Source: Flavobacterium sp. 90 (GTDB lineage: Bacteria; Bacteroidota; Bacteroidia; Flavobacteriales; Flavobacteriaceae). From it: a DNA stretch of 64,000 nucleotides. The stretch spans positions 2,480,001-2,544,000 of the forward strand of contig NZ_SMGE01000001.1 of the NCBI RefSeq assembly GCF_004339525.1, given 5' to 3'. Both the position numbers and the translations under genes were made by a program. Positions within the stretch are counted from its first letter, which is position 1. The number at the start of each line of letters is the position of its first letter. The notes under the pieces are model-generated. The model did no database searches and was not told the origin of the DNA. It worked only from the letters and a program-made list of their open reading frames with translations. Shown piece by piece: positions 47,001-54,500 of the stretch.

Positions 47001-47873
47001 GGTGTTGGCACAGCCGCAACAACTTCTGTTTCTAATAAAACAGAGCCGAATGGTGCGATTGCAGCAGGACAATCCTTTTTTCTGCAAAGTAAGGATTTAG
47101 GATTTGTCAGTTTTACAAACGAAATGAGGATAGTAGGAAGAAATGCAAGTTTTTTTAAGCCGGCAAATCACAATAAAGAATCAGATCAAAGCACGATTGA
47201 AAAACATAGATTTTGGTTGAATCTAAGAAATGATGAAGGTGCATTTAAGCAAATTTTATTGGGTTATATAAAAGGAGCAACCAACGAGTTCGATGATAAG
47301 TATGATGCTTTAAGTATGAACGGAAATCCGTATGCTGATTTCTACAGTATTATCGAAAACAAAAAATTAGTAATCCAGGGACGTGCTTTGCCTTTTACTG
47401 AAAAAGATTCTATCGTATTAGGTTTCAAATTAGGAATCGAAGGTAATTTTAATTTTAGCATTGATCATAAAGACGGAATTTTTGAGAAAACAAATGTTTT
47501 TATTGAAGATAAAGATTTGAAGACCATTCATAATTTATCTCAATCGCCCTATTTTTTTAATTCTTCAATAGGAACTTTTAATGAACGTTTTATAGTAAAA
47601 TTTACTGATAAAACATTAAGTATTGATAATTTTGAAGTTCAGGACAATGATGTTGTAGTTTGGAAAAAAGATAAAATGATTTTTATTATTGCCAAAAATC
47701 AAAATATAAATGAAGTTGTTGTTTTTGATATTTCCGGAAAAAGTATCTACAGAAAAGATAAATTGGATACAAATAAATTAACCATTCAGAATTTGTTTTC
47801 AGCACATCAAATTTTATTTGTAAAAGTGAGATTGGAAAATGGAAATTCGATAATAAAAAAAATACCTTTTTAA
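44016..47873 (+). CDS. Giant T9SS-secreted protein 4 with delta-60 repeats (TTG start)
   Basis: The 1285-residue protein begins at TTG (read MIRKLFCSLILISS), which directly starts a signal peptide ending LYAQ. No ATG is available nearby, and MIRKL matches the start of giant gene 3. Residues about 25-750 are a run of delta-60 repeats (DUF5122): IQPDGKILVGGSFTSYNG, RLNKNGTNDTSFN and many variants, probably folding as a beta-propeller-like array. The CSC region (ICSCSIDEGKTVTLLSG) leads to the shared block, residues 850-1285 (LRYDFTYWSSP; VGNPYPSAINA; GRALPFTEKD; IDHKDG), ending IIKKIPF. It is the most divergent of the six blocks. Surface or secreted; ligand unknown. Confidence 0.85.
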   Translation: MIRKLFCSLILISSTFTPQLYAQQGKVDITFNTFDDGLNGDGFDNTVRTLSLQSDENLIVGGDYLGLNGIPSTYLTRLKPDGTNDLSFSTGTGFNGKVYTTHIQPDGKILVGGSFTSYNGVSSGRLIRLNKNGTNDTSFNTSIAATTGIIYNICPQPDGKIIIVGSFTKYNNITANRIARLLPNGTLDPTFITGSGSSVIISNARVLASGKILISGNFLAFNGASKNKIARLNYDGSIDETFNIGTGFNDDVDAIAVQEDGKIILGGSFTTYNGIIANRIIRLNEDGTLDNSLLSGSGINGGAVQAIKIDASGRIMVGGSFAGLYNGNAINRVFLLNSNGTLNSDFDIESGPGSGSVLALINDSNGSWYIGGSFLTFDGQNQGRLVKVNPDGDHDSSYLSAGVGFDNSVLKILPLEDHKTMIFGSFTKFNGDPIFRIARLLENGFSDSSFNSNKSGANNLIKSAVLQTDRKIVFGGNFTKYNDVISNRITRVFPDGTIDPTFNIGSGFNSQIYAMAIQPDGKVIVAGNFTTYNGSTGVGRIIRLLSNGSRDNSFNTGLGADAIIEAILIQPDGKILAGGRFNSFNGNSFARLVRLNPDGSIDSGFNIDDGFDKNIYAIALQSDQKIIIGGSFLSYNKVAQKRILRLNSNGDLDTTFDSGTGFSKGEVRSILVQPDDRILVGGTFSGTYKNLPSQRFIRLLKNGDNDVSFDAPLNNTLFAMSFTSDYRVLIGGNFNSVSRIAKHRIARLKLCVDSTIWNGISWNNGKPSAGKEVFFKENFASLTTTNICSCSIDEGKTVTLLSGNTLGIEFSYVGLGTLVLEDSTSLYQSDDDMINTGIIHFKRKTNPVLRYDFTYWSSPVENQKLIDVSPNTLFDKYESYDSLTESWTFEKPSNIMIVGKGYVIRAPQNFSITERSVFEATFKGIPNNGKINADLGMEDSYNLVGNPYPSAINADVFLTNNDLQIKGALYFWTHNTPITNFKYTADDYATYNLLGGVGTAATTSVSNKTEPNGAIAAGQSFFLQSKDLGFVSFTNEMRIVGRNASFFKPANHNKESDQSTIEKHRFWLNLRNDEGAFKQILLGYIKGATNEFDDKYDALSMNGNPYADFYSIIENKKLVIQGRALPFTEKDSIVLGFKLGIEGNFNFSIDHKDGIFEKTNVFIEDKDLKTIHNLSQSPYFFNSSIGTFNERFIVKFTDKTLSIDNFEVQDNDVVVWKKDKMIFIIAKNQNINEVVVFDISGKSIYRKDKLDTNKLTIQNLFSAHQILFVKVRLENGNSIIKKIPF

Positions 47874-47897
47874 GAAGATGTTTTTCAAAATATTTAC

Positions 47898-47928
47898 AAT
47901 CCATTCTGCAAAACGGAATGGATTTTTT
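47898..47928 (+). terminator. Terminator of giant gene 4
   Basis: AATCCATTCTG/CGGAATGGATT (one G-U pair) with loop CAAAA and a T-run, followed by GTGCAATA as after gene 5. Confidence 0.85.
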
Positions 47929-48048
47929 GTGCAATAATTTTTGATTTTATGTACTTGTCAGACGTTTTTTGAGATTAAATTACCTCTTGTTTTTCCAAAT
48001 CAGGTATTAAAACCACAAAAAATTCAGAATTAGCATTTTATTTATTTG

Positions 48049-48083
48049 GATGAGCTACATTATTTAAATGATGAACTACATTA
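48049..48083. promoter_or_regulatory. Phased direct repeats GATGA(G/A)CTACATTA upstream of giant gene 5
   Basis: GATGAGCTACATTA at 48049-48062 and GATGAACTACATTA at 48070-48083 have a 21-nt period. The GATGAACTACAT word recurs at 35041-35052 before giant gene 2, and a degraded form GACGAACTTACAT occurs at 54220-54232 before giant gene 6. Confidence 0.55.
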
Positions 48084-48291
48084 AAAAAAAAACTTTATGC
48101 GAAATTACTTAAAAATATTTAATTTTTTAATTATAAGTATCTGTTTTTTAATAAGTTAAATAATATTTTGTAAATTGTTAGTACACTTTTTTTAACGGAA
48201 TTCTACTATTACATTTTGTTAAAACTGCTCTTAGAAGTATTAAAAATGTAAACAAAAAAATTTTTTTTCGGGGCCCTTCTACCTACTTACA

Positions 48292-48340
48292 ACTACTGAT
48301 TGTTTAATTTAAATGCCACACTAAATAAACAAAAAAGTAC
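48292..48340 (+). promoter_or_regulatory. Leader block shared by giant genes 5 and 6 (copy before gene 5)
   Basis: ACTGATTGTTTAATTTAAAT, then CTAAATAAACAAAAAAGTAC. It aligns with 54310-54355 with a few mismatches and small gaps. It is non-coding and probably part of the promoter or 5' leader. Confidence 0.6.
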
Positions 48341-48608
48341 ATCTTAATGACTACGATCTGAATGTCAAATAAAAAAAGTAAACACAAATTTTACGAATTA
48401 GTTCGTACAATTAAATTCACCAACTAAACATTAAGTTTAGTATCAGTTTGTGAAACTCATGTTCAAATTTTTCTATAACATTTTGTGTTCATGCGTAACG
48501 TCTTAATCATTTCCTTTTTATTGTTCTGATTCAAAATTGCGGTATTTAAATAGTCTAAAAATGATTTTCAACTGAATCTGATTTTTTAATGATTTAAAAC
48601 GCCTTGAT

Positions 48609-51600
48609 ATGAAAAGATCTTTACTTATTCCATTATTGATTTGTTTTCCTGTTTTTTTCTATGCACAGACTACAACTACATTTTCAGCTGCTGGTTCACA
48701 AACATTTGTTAGTCCTGCTGGAATAACTTCAATCAATGTACAAGCTTGGGGAGCCGGTGGTGCAGGAGGTAGCTCGACTGCTCCTCCCGGATTTAGTGGT
48801 GCAAGAGCTGGTTCCGGAGGTGGTGGAGGTGCATTTGCAAGTGCCTCTTTGACAATAACCTCCGGGGCTTTATTACCAGTAATTGTTGGAGCTGGAGGAA
48901 AAGGAGTTTCCGGAGCAAATGGAAATTTTGGAGGTTTTTCGGCCATTACCGGATTTTCACTTAAAGCAGATGGAGGAAAGGGAGGTCTTGTAAATACAGG
49001 AAACCAACCTGCAGGAGGTTTAGGAGGTGCGAGTGGAGCATCTGTTGGAACAACAACAATTTCAGGATTTCCAGGTCTTGCCGGAGAATCTGGTTTTGTT
49101 GATGACACAGGATCTGTTATTAGTTCAGGTGCCGGTGGAAATGCTGCAAATGGCGGAGGAACGGGTGGTGCTGCAATTACAGGTGCCTTTGTGACCAATG
49201 CAGGTAATCCGGGTAATCCTCCGGGAGGTGGTGGTAGTGGTGGTAGATCTTCTTTTTTTCAAAGTGCTAGAGTAGGTGGAGATGGAGGAGACGGAAAAGT
49301 AATTATTTCTTATAATTGTCCCACCTATAGTTTATCTGGTGCAGTGGCTTCTGCAGTAAATGTTTGTTCCGGAAGCTCTTCAGAGATTACTTTAACGGGA
49401 AATTTGCCTGTTGGTCTTTATAAAGTTTCTTATGAAATACAGGGAGTAGCACAAACTCCTTCTGCAATGAATGTAACAACAACCGGGACCGGATCCTTTA
49501 TTGCCAGTGGTTTTACTGCGGTTGGATCTAAGTTTGTAAAAATTACTGCCTTAACATCCGGATCAAGTACAGTAGCTTCTGAAAATTGTACTTCACCAAT
49601 TACAATAAATAATTTAGCAACAGTCGTAGTAAATTCATCAGGAACTGCTCCGGTAGCTGTGGCTGGTTCTGGTGCTACATGTACGCAAATAACCGCCAAT
49701 TGGCAAGCTGTCTCAGGTGCATCGTATTACGAATTAGATGTTTCTACAGATAATACTTTTGCGACTTTTGTTACAGGTTACAGCGCGCGTAATGTTGGCA
49801 ATGTGCTTACATTTAATATAACTGGTTTGGTAAATGATACTTATTATTATAGAGTAAGAGCTTATAATGGTACTTGTGTTAGTGCTAATTCTAATATTAT
49901 AACATACGCAACTACAGTAGCTCCTGCTACGCCAACCTCAAATGCAGGTTCTGGGAAAACGTGTTCACAAATAACCGCAAATTGGACCGCAGTATCAGGT
50001 GCAACTAGTTACTTTTTAGATGTATCTACACAAAATGGAGCTAATTTTAATACAAATATGTTAGTTGGCTACAATAATTTAAATGTTGGAAATGTTGTAA
50101 CGAAAGATGTTACAGGATTGGCTGTAAATACAAACTATTATTATAGAGTGAGAGCTACTAATAGTTGTGCTACAAGCTCAAGTTCGGCTATTATTAACTA
50201 CAGTACCTCAACGACTGTTGCTGGAATTCCTGCAACACCTACTGCGAATGCGGGATCAGGTCAGACATGTTCTCAATTTACGGCAAATTGGGCTTTGGCT
50301 GCAAGAGCAACAAGTTATATTATAGATGTCTCTACCCAAGCATCAGGAACTGCTTTTACAAATAATATATTACCTGCTTACAATGGCTTGAATGTTGGAA
50401 ATGTGCTTAGTTTCGATGTAACTGGATTAAATGCGAATACCACCTATTATTACAGAGTCAGAGCTACTAATACTTGTGGTACAAGTAGTAATTCGGGTAT
50501 TATTATGTATGGAACAACAACGGGAGGTTCAGGGACGCCCACTGTACCTACGGTAAATACACCTACAGGGCAAACATGCACTCAAATTACAATAAATTGG
50601 AGTTCAGCTACTCGTGCAACAAGTTATATTATAGATGTCTCAACCCAAGCATCTGGAACTGCTTTCACGAATAACATATTACCTGCTTACAATGGTTTAA
50701 ATGTTGGTAATGTGCTTACAAAAAACATTACAGGATTGTCGGCAAATACGATCTACTATTATAGAATCCGAGCCACAAATAATTGTGGTACAAGTGCAAA
50801 TTCTACAATAGCAAACACTTCAACTACGCCTGTACCTGCGGTTCCGGCTATTTTGCCAACTTCTACCACAATTTGTCAGACAGATGGTGTAAGTCTTAAT
50901 GTAGTTTCTCCTAATGCTGCATATACATATGTTTGGTCTACAGGCGAAATGGGTTCGTCTATATATGCAACTGCAGCTGGTAGTTATACTGTAAAAGCAG
51001 TTAATTCAGGTGGGTGTTCAAGTGCAGATTCTCCAGCAGCAACCGTCATAGTACAAGGTTTGCCAACTGCAATTGCTGGAGGAAGTGTAACAATATGCTC
51101 TAATCAACCTGTGACCGTAACAGGAGCATCGGCAACAAATGGAACAATAAAATGGACGTTTAGCGGTGGTGCGGGAACCTTAACTGGTGATACTACATTG
51201 ACACCGATCTATACTCCGGTTCAGGGCGGAGCAGCAAGAACGGTTGTTTTAACAATGACTGTTACAAGTACTAATGCTTGTATGCCACAAATTGCCACAG
51301 CAGCTTATACTATAAATATTCAGGCTGCGCCCACAGCGTCAATTTCTGGTACGCAAAGTACGTGTTCAAACGGATCAGTTACACTCGCCGCCGGAGAGGC
51401 AAATGCGTCAAACGGAACCATCTTATGGACACATAATGGTGCCGGATCAATTTCGGCAGGAGCAACAACATTAACACCTACGTATACTGCCGCCGCCGCC
51501 GATGCTGGAAAACAGATCACATTAACAATGACGGTAACTGCATCGCCATCTTGTTCAACTCCTTATATAGTAACAGATATTTATCCGGTTATTGTTAATG

Positions 51601-54014
51601 CAGAAAACACTGTTACAGGGGCTTCTTCATCTCCAATATTATGCATAAATACCTTGATGCCTAATATTACGCATACTACTACTGGCGCAACAGGAATTGG
51701 AGCACCACTAAATTTGCCAGCGGGAGTTTCTGCCAGTTGGGCATCTAATACAATTACAATAAGTGGTATGCCAACACAATCTGGAACTTTTAGTTATACT
51801 ATTCCATTAACGGGAGGTTGTAGTATAGTGAATGCCACGGGAACAATTGTTGTAAAATTAGATACAGTTGGAGCAGCGTCAACATCTCCAATAATTTGTT
51901 CTCACACCGTAATGCCAAATATCACACATACCACTACAGGTGCAACAGGAATTGGTGCGCCGGTAAATTTACCAACGGGAGTTTCTGCAAGTTGGGCATC
52001 CAATACAATTACAATAAGTGGTACTCCAACACAGTCAGGGACTTTTAATTATAGTATTCCTTTAACAGGAGGTTGTGGACCTGTTAGTGCTGTGGGAACT
52101 ATTGTGGTAAAACCTTTGCCGTCTACTCCAATATCCGGAACAATTACACAACCTACCTGCAGTAATACAACAGGAAGTATTGTATTAAATGGTTTGCTTT
52201 CTACATCAACATGGATTATTACTCAAAGCGGAACTGTTTTGAAAACTTATTCGGCTTCTGGAACCACTTATACAATTTCTAATTTATTACCCGGAAATTA
52301 TAATTTTACGATCGAAGATGGGGTCAATTGCGCTTCGTTACCAACAATAAGTTTAGAGATTAAGGCGCCAGTTACAAATATTTGGGACGGAACATCTTGG
52401 TCAAAAGGTGGCATTCCCATAAATACGGATGGTGTTGAGTTTTCTGCAGATTACCAATCAACAGGAGATTTAAATGTCTGTTCATGTAAGATTGATTCCG
52501 GAAAAAGTGTAACAATAAATTCGGGACATACTTTAACAATAGAAAAAGAATTAAATGTTGATTCAGGAGCAGGAACCAATTTGATATTTCAAAATGATGC
52601 CAGTCTGGTACAAACAACAAATGCAGTCAATACAGGAAACATTATATATCATAGAGATACAGAACCGGTTCGCCGATATGATTTTACCTATTGGTCAACA
52701 CCAATAACAAATCCTGCACAACCTTATACGCTTCATGATTTGTCTCCAAATACATTGTTAGACAAATATGAAAGCTACAATTCTTTAGCGGGAGCATGGG
52801 ATATTAGCTTAAATGGAACGCGAGTAATGGTTCCGGCAGTAGGTTATGTGGTTAGAGCACCACAAAATTTTTCTATTACTGCTCCTGCAATTTATCCTGC
52901 AATTTTTACAGGTGTTCCTAATAATGGAGACTATTCAGTTCCGCTTTTTGCAACAAAATGGAGTTTAATAGGAAATCCTTATCCATCAGCAATAGATGCA
53001 GAGGAATTTATTAACATAAATCATTTCGCATCACCGTCTGTAGATGTTGGAGCCTTATACTTTTGGACACATAATACTCCTCCAAGCAGCACAGCTTCAT
53101 CTGGTGGTTCTTACGATTATACCAGTAATGATTATGCTGTTTTTAGTTTGTCCGGAGGAATTTCAACAGGAGCCAGATTGCCTGACGGAACTTATGGACC
53201 TGCACCATCAGGAAAAATAGCTGCTTGTCAGTCTTTCTTTATGCTGGCTTCAGGTCCGGACGCTGTTAAGTTTACAAATGGCATGCGAGTGGGCGGAAAC
53301 AATGGAGAATTTTTTAAAACAACAAGACCAAGAGTGTTAGAAAAAAATCGATTATGGTTAAATTTAACTAATACCCAAGGGGCTTTCAAACAACTTTTAA
53401 TAAGTTATATCGAAGGAGCATCAAATAGTTGGGATGTTAATTATGATGCAACTACAATGGAGAGTAATAGTTTTATAGATTTTTATAGTATTAATGAAAG
53501 TGAAAAACTAACGATTCAAGGTCGCGCATTACCATTTGTAAATACTGATAAGGTTCCGTTAGGATATAAAACGACCATTGCGGGTAATTTTAATATTGGA
53601 ATTGATCATGCCGATGGGCTTTTTAATAATCAGGAAGTATATCTGGAAGATAAAATAACAGGAAAGGTTACAGACTTAAAAGCCGGTAATTATACATTTA
53701 CAACTGCAATAGGAACTTTTACAGATCGCTTTACTATTAACTATATTGACAAAACCCTTGGAACAGGAGACTTTGAAAACCCTGAGAATGATGTTTTGGT
53801 TTCGGTAAAAGATAAAATTATAAAAGTAACATCTACTAAAGAAGAACTTAGAGAAGTCGTTTTATTTGATGTTTCGGGAAAAATGCTTTATCATAAAAAC
53901 AAGATAACGAATAAGGAATTAGTGATACCAAATTTGCAATCAGGAAATCAGGTTTTATTAGTTAGGATTGTTTTAGACAATGGATATTCAAGCTCCAGAA
54001 AGGTTATATTTTAA
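48609..54014 (+). CDS. Giant T9SS-secreted protein 5 (glycine-rich and fibronectin-III-like repeats)
   Basis: The 1801-residue protein has a signal peptide ending FFYAQ (residue 20). A glycine-rich domain (about 25-235; AWGAGGAGGSS, SGGGGGAFASA, PPGGGGSGGRS) comes first. Four fibronectin-III-like repeats follow (about 346-740; ITANWQAVSGASYYELDVST, NTYYYRVRATN); units 3 and 4 share a long identical stretch. PKD/Ig-like units come next, then two copies of an 86-residue putative Ig unit (about 999-1170; SPILCINTLMPNITHTTTGA). After the CSC region (VCSCKIDSGKSVTINSG) comes the shared block, residues 1355-1801, ending SSRKVIF. The start aligns with gene 6. Likely a surface fibre or binding protein. 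Confidence 0.85.
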   Translation: MKRSLLIPLLICFPVFFYAQTTTTFSAAGSQTFVSPAGITSINVQAWGAGGAGGSSTAPPGFSGARAGSGGGGGAFASASLTITSGALLPVIVGAGGKGVSGANGNFGGFSAITGFSLKADGGKGGLVNTGNQPAGGLGGASGASVGTTTISGFPGLAGESGFVDDTGSVISSGAGGNAANGGGTGGAAITGAFVTNAGNPGNPPGGGGSGGRSSFFQSARVGGDGGDGKVIISYNCPTYSLSGAVASAVNVCSGSSSEITLTGNLPVGLYKVSYEIQGVAQTPSAMNVTTTGTGSFIASGFTAVGSKFVKITALTSGSSTVASENCTSPITINNLATVVVNSSGTAPVAVAGSGATCTQITANWQAVSGASYYELDVSTDNTFATFVTGYSARNVGNVLTFNITGLVNDTYYYRVRAYNGTCVSANSNIITYATTVAPATPTSNAGSGKTCSQITANWTAVSGATSYFLDVSTQNGANFNTNMLVGYNNLNVGNVVTKDVTGLAVNTNYYYRVRATNSCATSSSSAIINYSTSTTVAGIPATPTANAGSGQTCSQFTANWALAARATSYIIDVSTQASGTAFTNNILPAYNGLNVGNVLSFDVTGLNANTTYYYRVRATNTCGTSSNSGIIMYGTTTGGSGTPTVPTVNTPTGQTCTQITINWSSATRATSYIIDVSTQASGTAFTNNILPAYNGLNVGNVLTKNITGLSANTIYYYRIRATNNCGTSANSTIANTSTTPVPAVPAILPTSTTICQTDGVSLNVVSPNAAYTYVWSTGEMGSSIYATAAGSYTVKAVNSGGCSSADSPAATVIVQGLPTAIAGGSVTICSNQPVTVTGASATNGTIKWTFSGGAGTLTGDTTLTPIYTPVQGGAARTVVLTMTVTSTNACMPQIATAAYTINIQAAPTASISGTQSTCSNGSVTLAAGEANASNGTILWTHNGAGSISAGATTLTPTYTAAAADAGKQITLTMTVTASPSCSTPYIVTDIYPVIVNAENTVTGASSSPILCINTLMPNITHTTTGATGIGAPLNLPAGVSASWASNTITISGMPTQSGTFSYTIPLTGGCSIVNATGTIVVKLDTVGAASTSPIICSHTVMPNITHTTTGATGIGAPVNLPTGVSASWASNTITISGTPTQSGTFNYSIPLTGGCGPVSAVGTIVVKPLPSTPISGTITQPTCSNTTGSIVLNGLLSTSTWIITQSGTVLKTYSASGTTYTISNLLPGNYNFTIEDGVNCASLPTISLEIKAPVTNIWDGTSWSKGGIPINTDGVEFSADYQSTGDLNVCSCKIDSGKSVTINSGHTLTIEKELNVDSGAGTNLIFQNDASLVQTTNAVNTGNIIYHRDTEPVRRYDFTYWSTPITNPAQPYTLHDLSPNTLLDKYESYNSLAGAWDISLNGTRVMVPAVGYVVRAPQNFSITAPAIYPAIFTGVPNNGDYSVPLFATKWSLIGNPYPSAIDAEEFININHFASPSVDVGALYFWTHNTPPSSTASSGGSYDYTSNDYAVFSLSGGISTGARLPDGTYGPAPSGKIAACQSFFMLASGPDAVKFTNGMRVGGNNGEFFKTTRPRVLEKNRLWLNLTNTQGAFKQLLISYIEGASNSWDVNYDATTMESNSFIDFYSINESEKLTIQGRALPFVNTDKVPLGYKTTIAGNFNIGIDHADGLFNNQEVYLEDKITGKVTDLKAGNYTFTTAIGTFTDRFTINYIDKTLGTGDFENPENDVLVSVKDKIIKVTSTKEELREVVLFDVSGKMLYHKNKITNKELVIPNLQSGNQVLLVRIVLDNGYSSSRKVIF
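49645..50835 (+). repeat. Four fibronectin-III-like coding repeats in giant gene 5
   Basis: Units of about 92-102 codons begin near 49645, 49921, 50220 and 50530. Units 3 and 4 are nearly identical over TSYIIDVSTQASGTAFTNNI and beyond, so this pair is the most recent duplication. Confidence 0.75.
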
Positions 54015-54038
54015 CGATAGTATTTTAAAAAAGAAGGA

Positions 54039-54070
54039 ATCCATTTCGTTTTGCGGAGTGGATTTTTTTT
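54039..54070 (+). terminator. Terminator of giant gene 5
   Basis: AATCCATTTCG/CGGAGTGGATT (two G-U pairs) with loop TTTTG and an eight-base T-run, followed by GTGCAATA. Confidence 0.85.
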
Positions 54071-54500
54071 GTGCAATATTTTTTTCTCAGTACTTTTTTA
54101 CTATTAACACTCTTTTTCTAAAAGGGATGTTATTGATTTCAATATGTTAAAAAACAATTCTTTACGTTAAAATATTTTTCTGTTGTAAATAAAATCGTAC
54201 CTTGTTGGAGGTTATAATCGACGAACTTACATAAAAGCCTGTTGTAATACAATTTTACTCACTACCTCTCAAAAACTAAGATTATTTTTTTAGTTTTTTA
54301 TTCGCCTAAATACTGATTGTTAAATTTAAATACCATTAAATAAACAAATAAGTACTTAACGTTTATTTCTACATCTTTTCCTAGGTTTTAGGACGTTTTT
54401 TAAGCGTTCCTGTTCCGCTTATATGGTATTTAAAGTTTTTTAAGAGAATTCATGCTTTGATTGTGGATCTGTTTTTTTTTAATTATCTAAAATGCCTCTT
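54071..54500. other. 430-bp AT-rich leader region before giant gene 6
   Basis: No gene seen. It contains a degraded GACGAACTTACAT site (54220-54232), the leader block shared with gene 5 (54310-54355), and a final segment ATCT...TTTTTTAATTATCTAAAA directly before the ATG that aligns with the end of the gene 5 leader. Confidence 0.5.
54310..54355 (+). promoter_or_regulatory. Leader block shared by giant genes 5 and 6 (copy before gene 6)
   Basis: TACTGATTGTTAAATTTAAA, then TTAAATAAACAAATAAGTAC. Homologous to 48292-48340, supporting duplication of gene 5 and gene 6 including their upstream regions. Confidence 0.6.

Larger units (their letters stand above)
47929..48608. other. 680-bp AT-rich leader region before giant gene 5
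   Basis: No gene seen. It holds the phased GATGA-CTACAT repeats (48049-48083) and a block shared with the gene 6 leader (48292-48340). A second shared block lies directly before the ATG (about 48576-48616). This suggests a long regulated 5' region. Confidence 0.5.

Noticed and set aside
48659..49198. Pro/Ala-rich minus-strand frames opposite the glycine-rich domains (also 38458-38865 and 54656-55039)
   Set aside because: Antisense of GGN-rich glycine codons automatically gives proline and alanine codons without stops, so these are shadows of the real genes.
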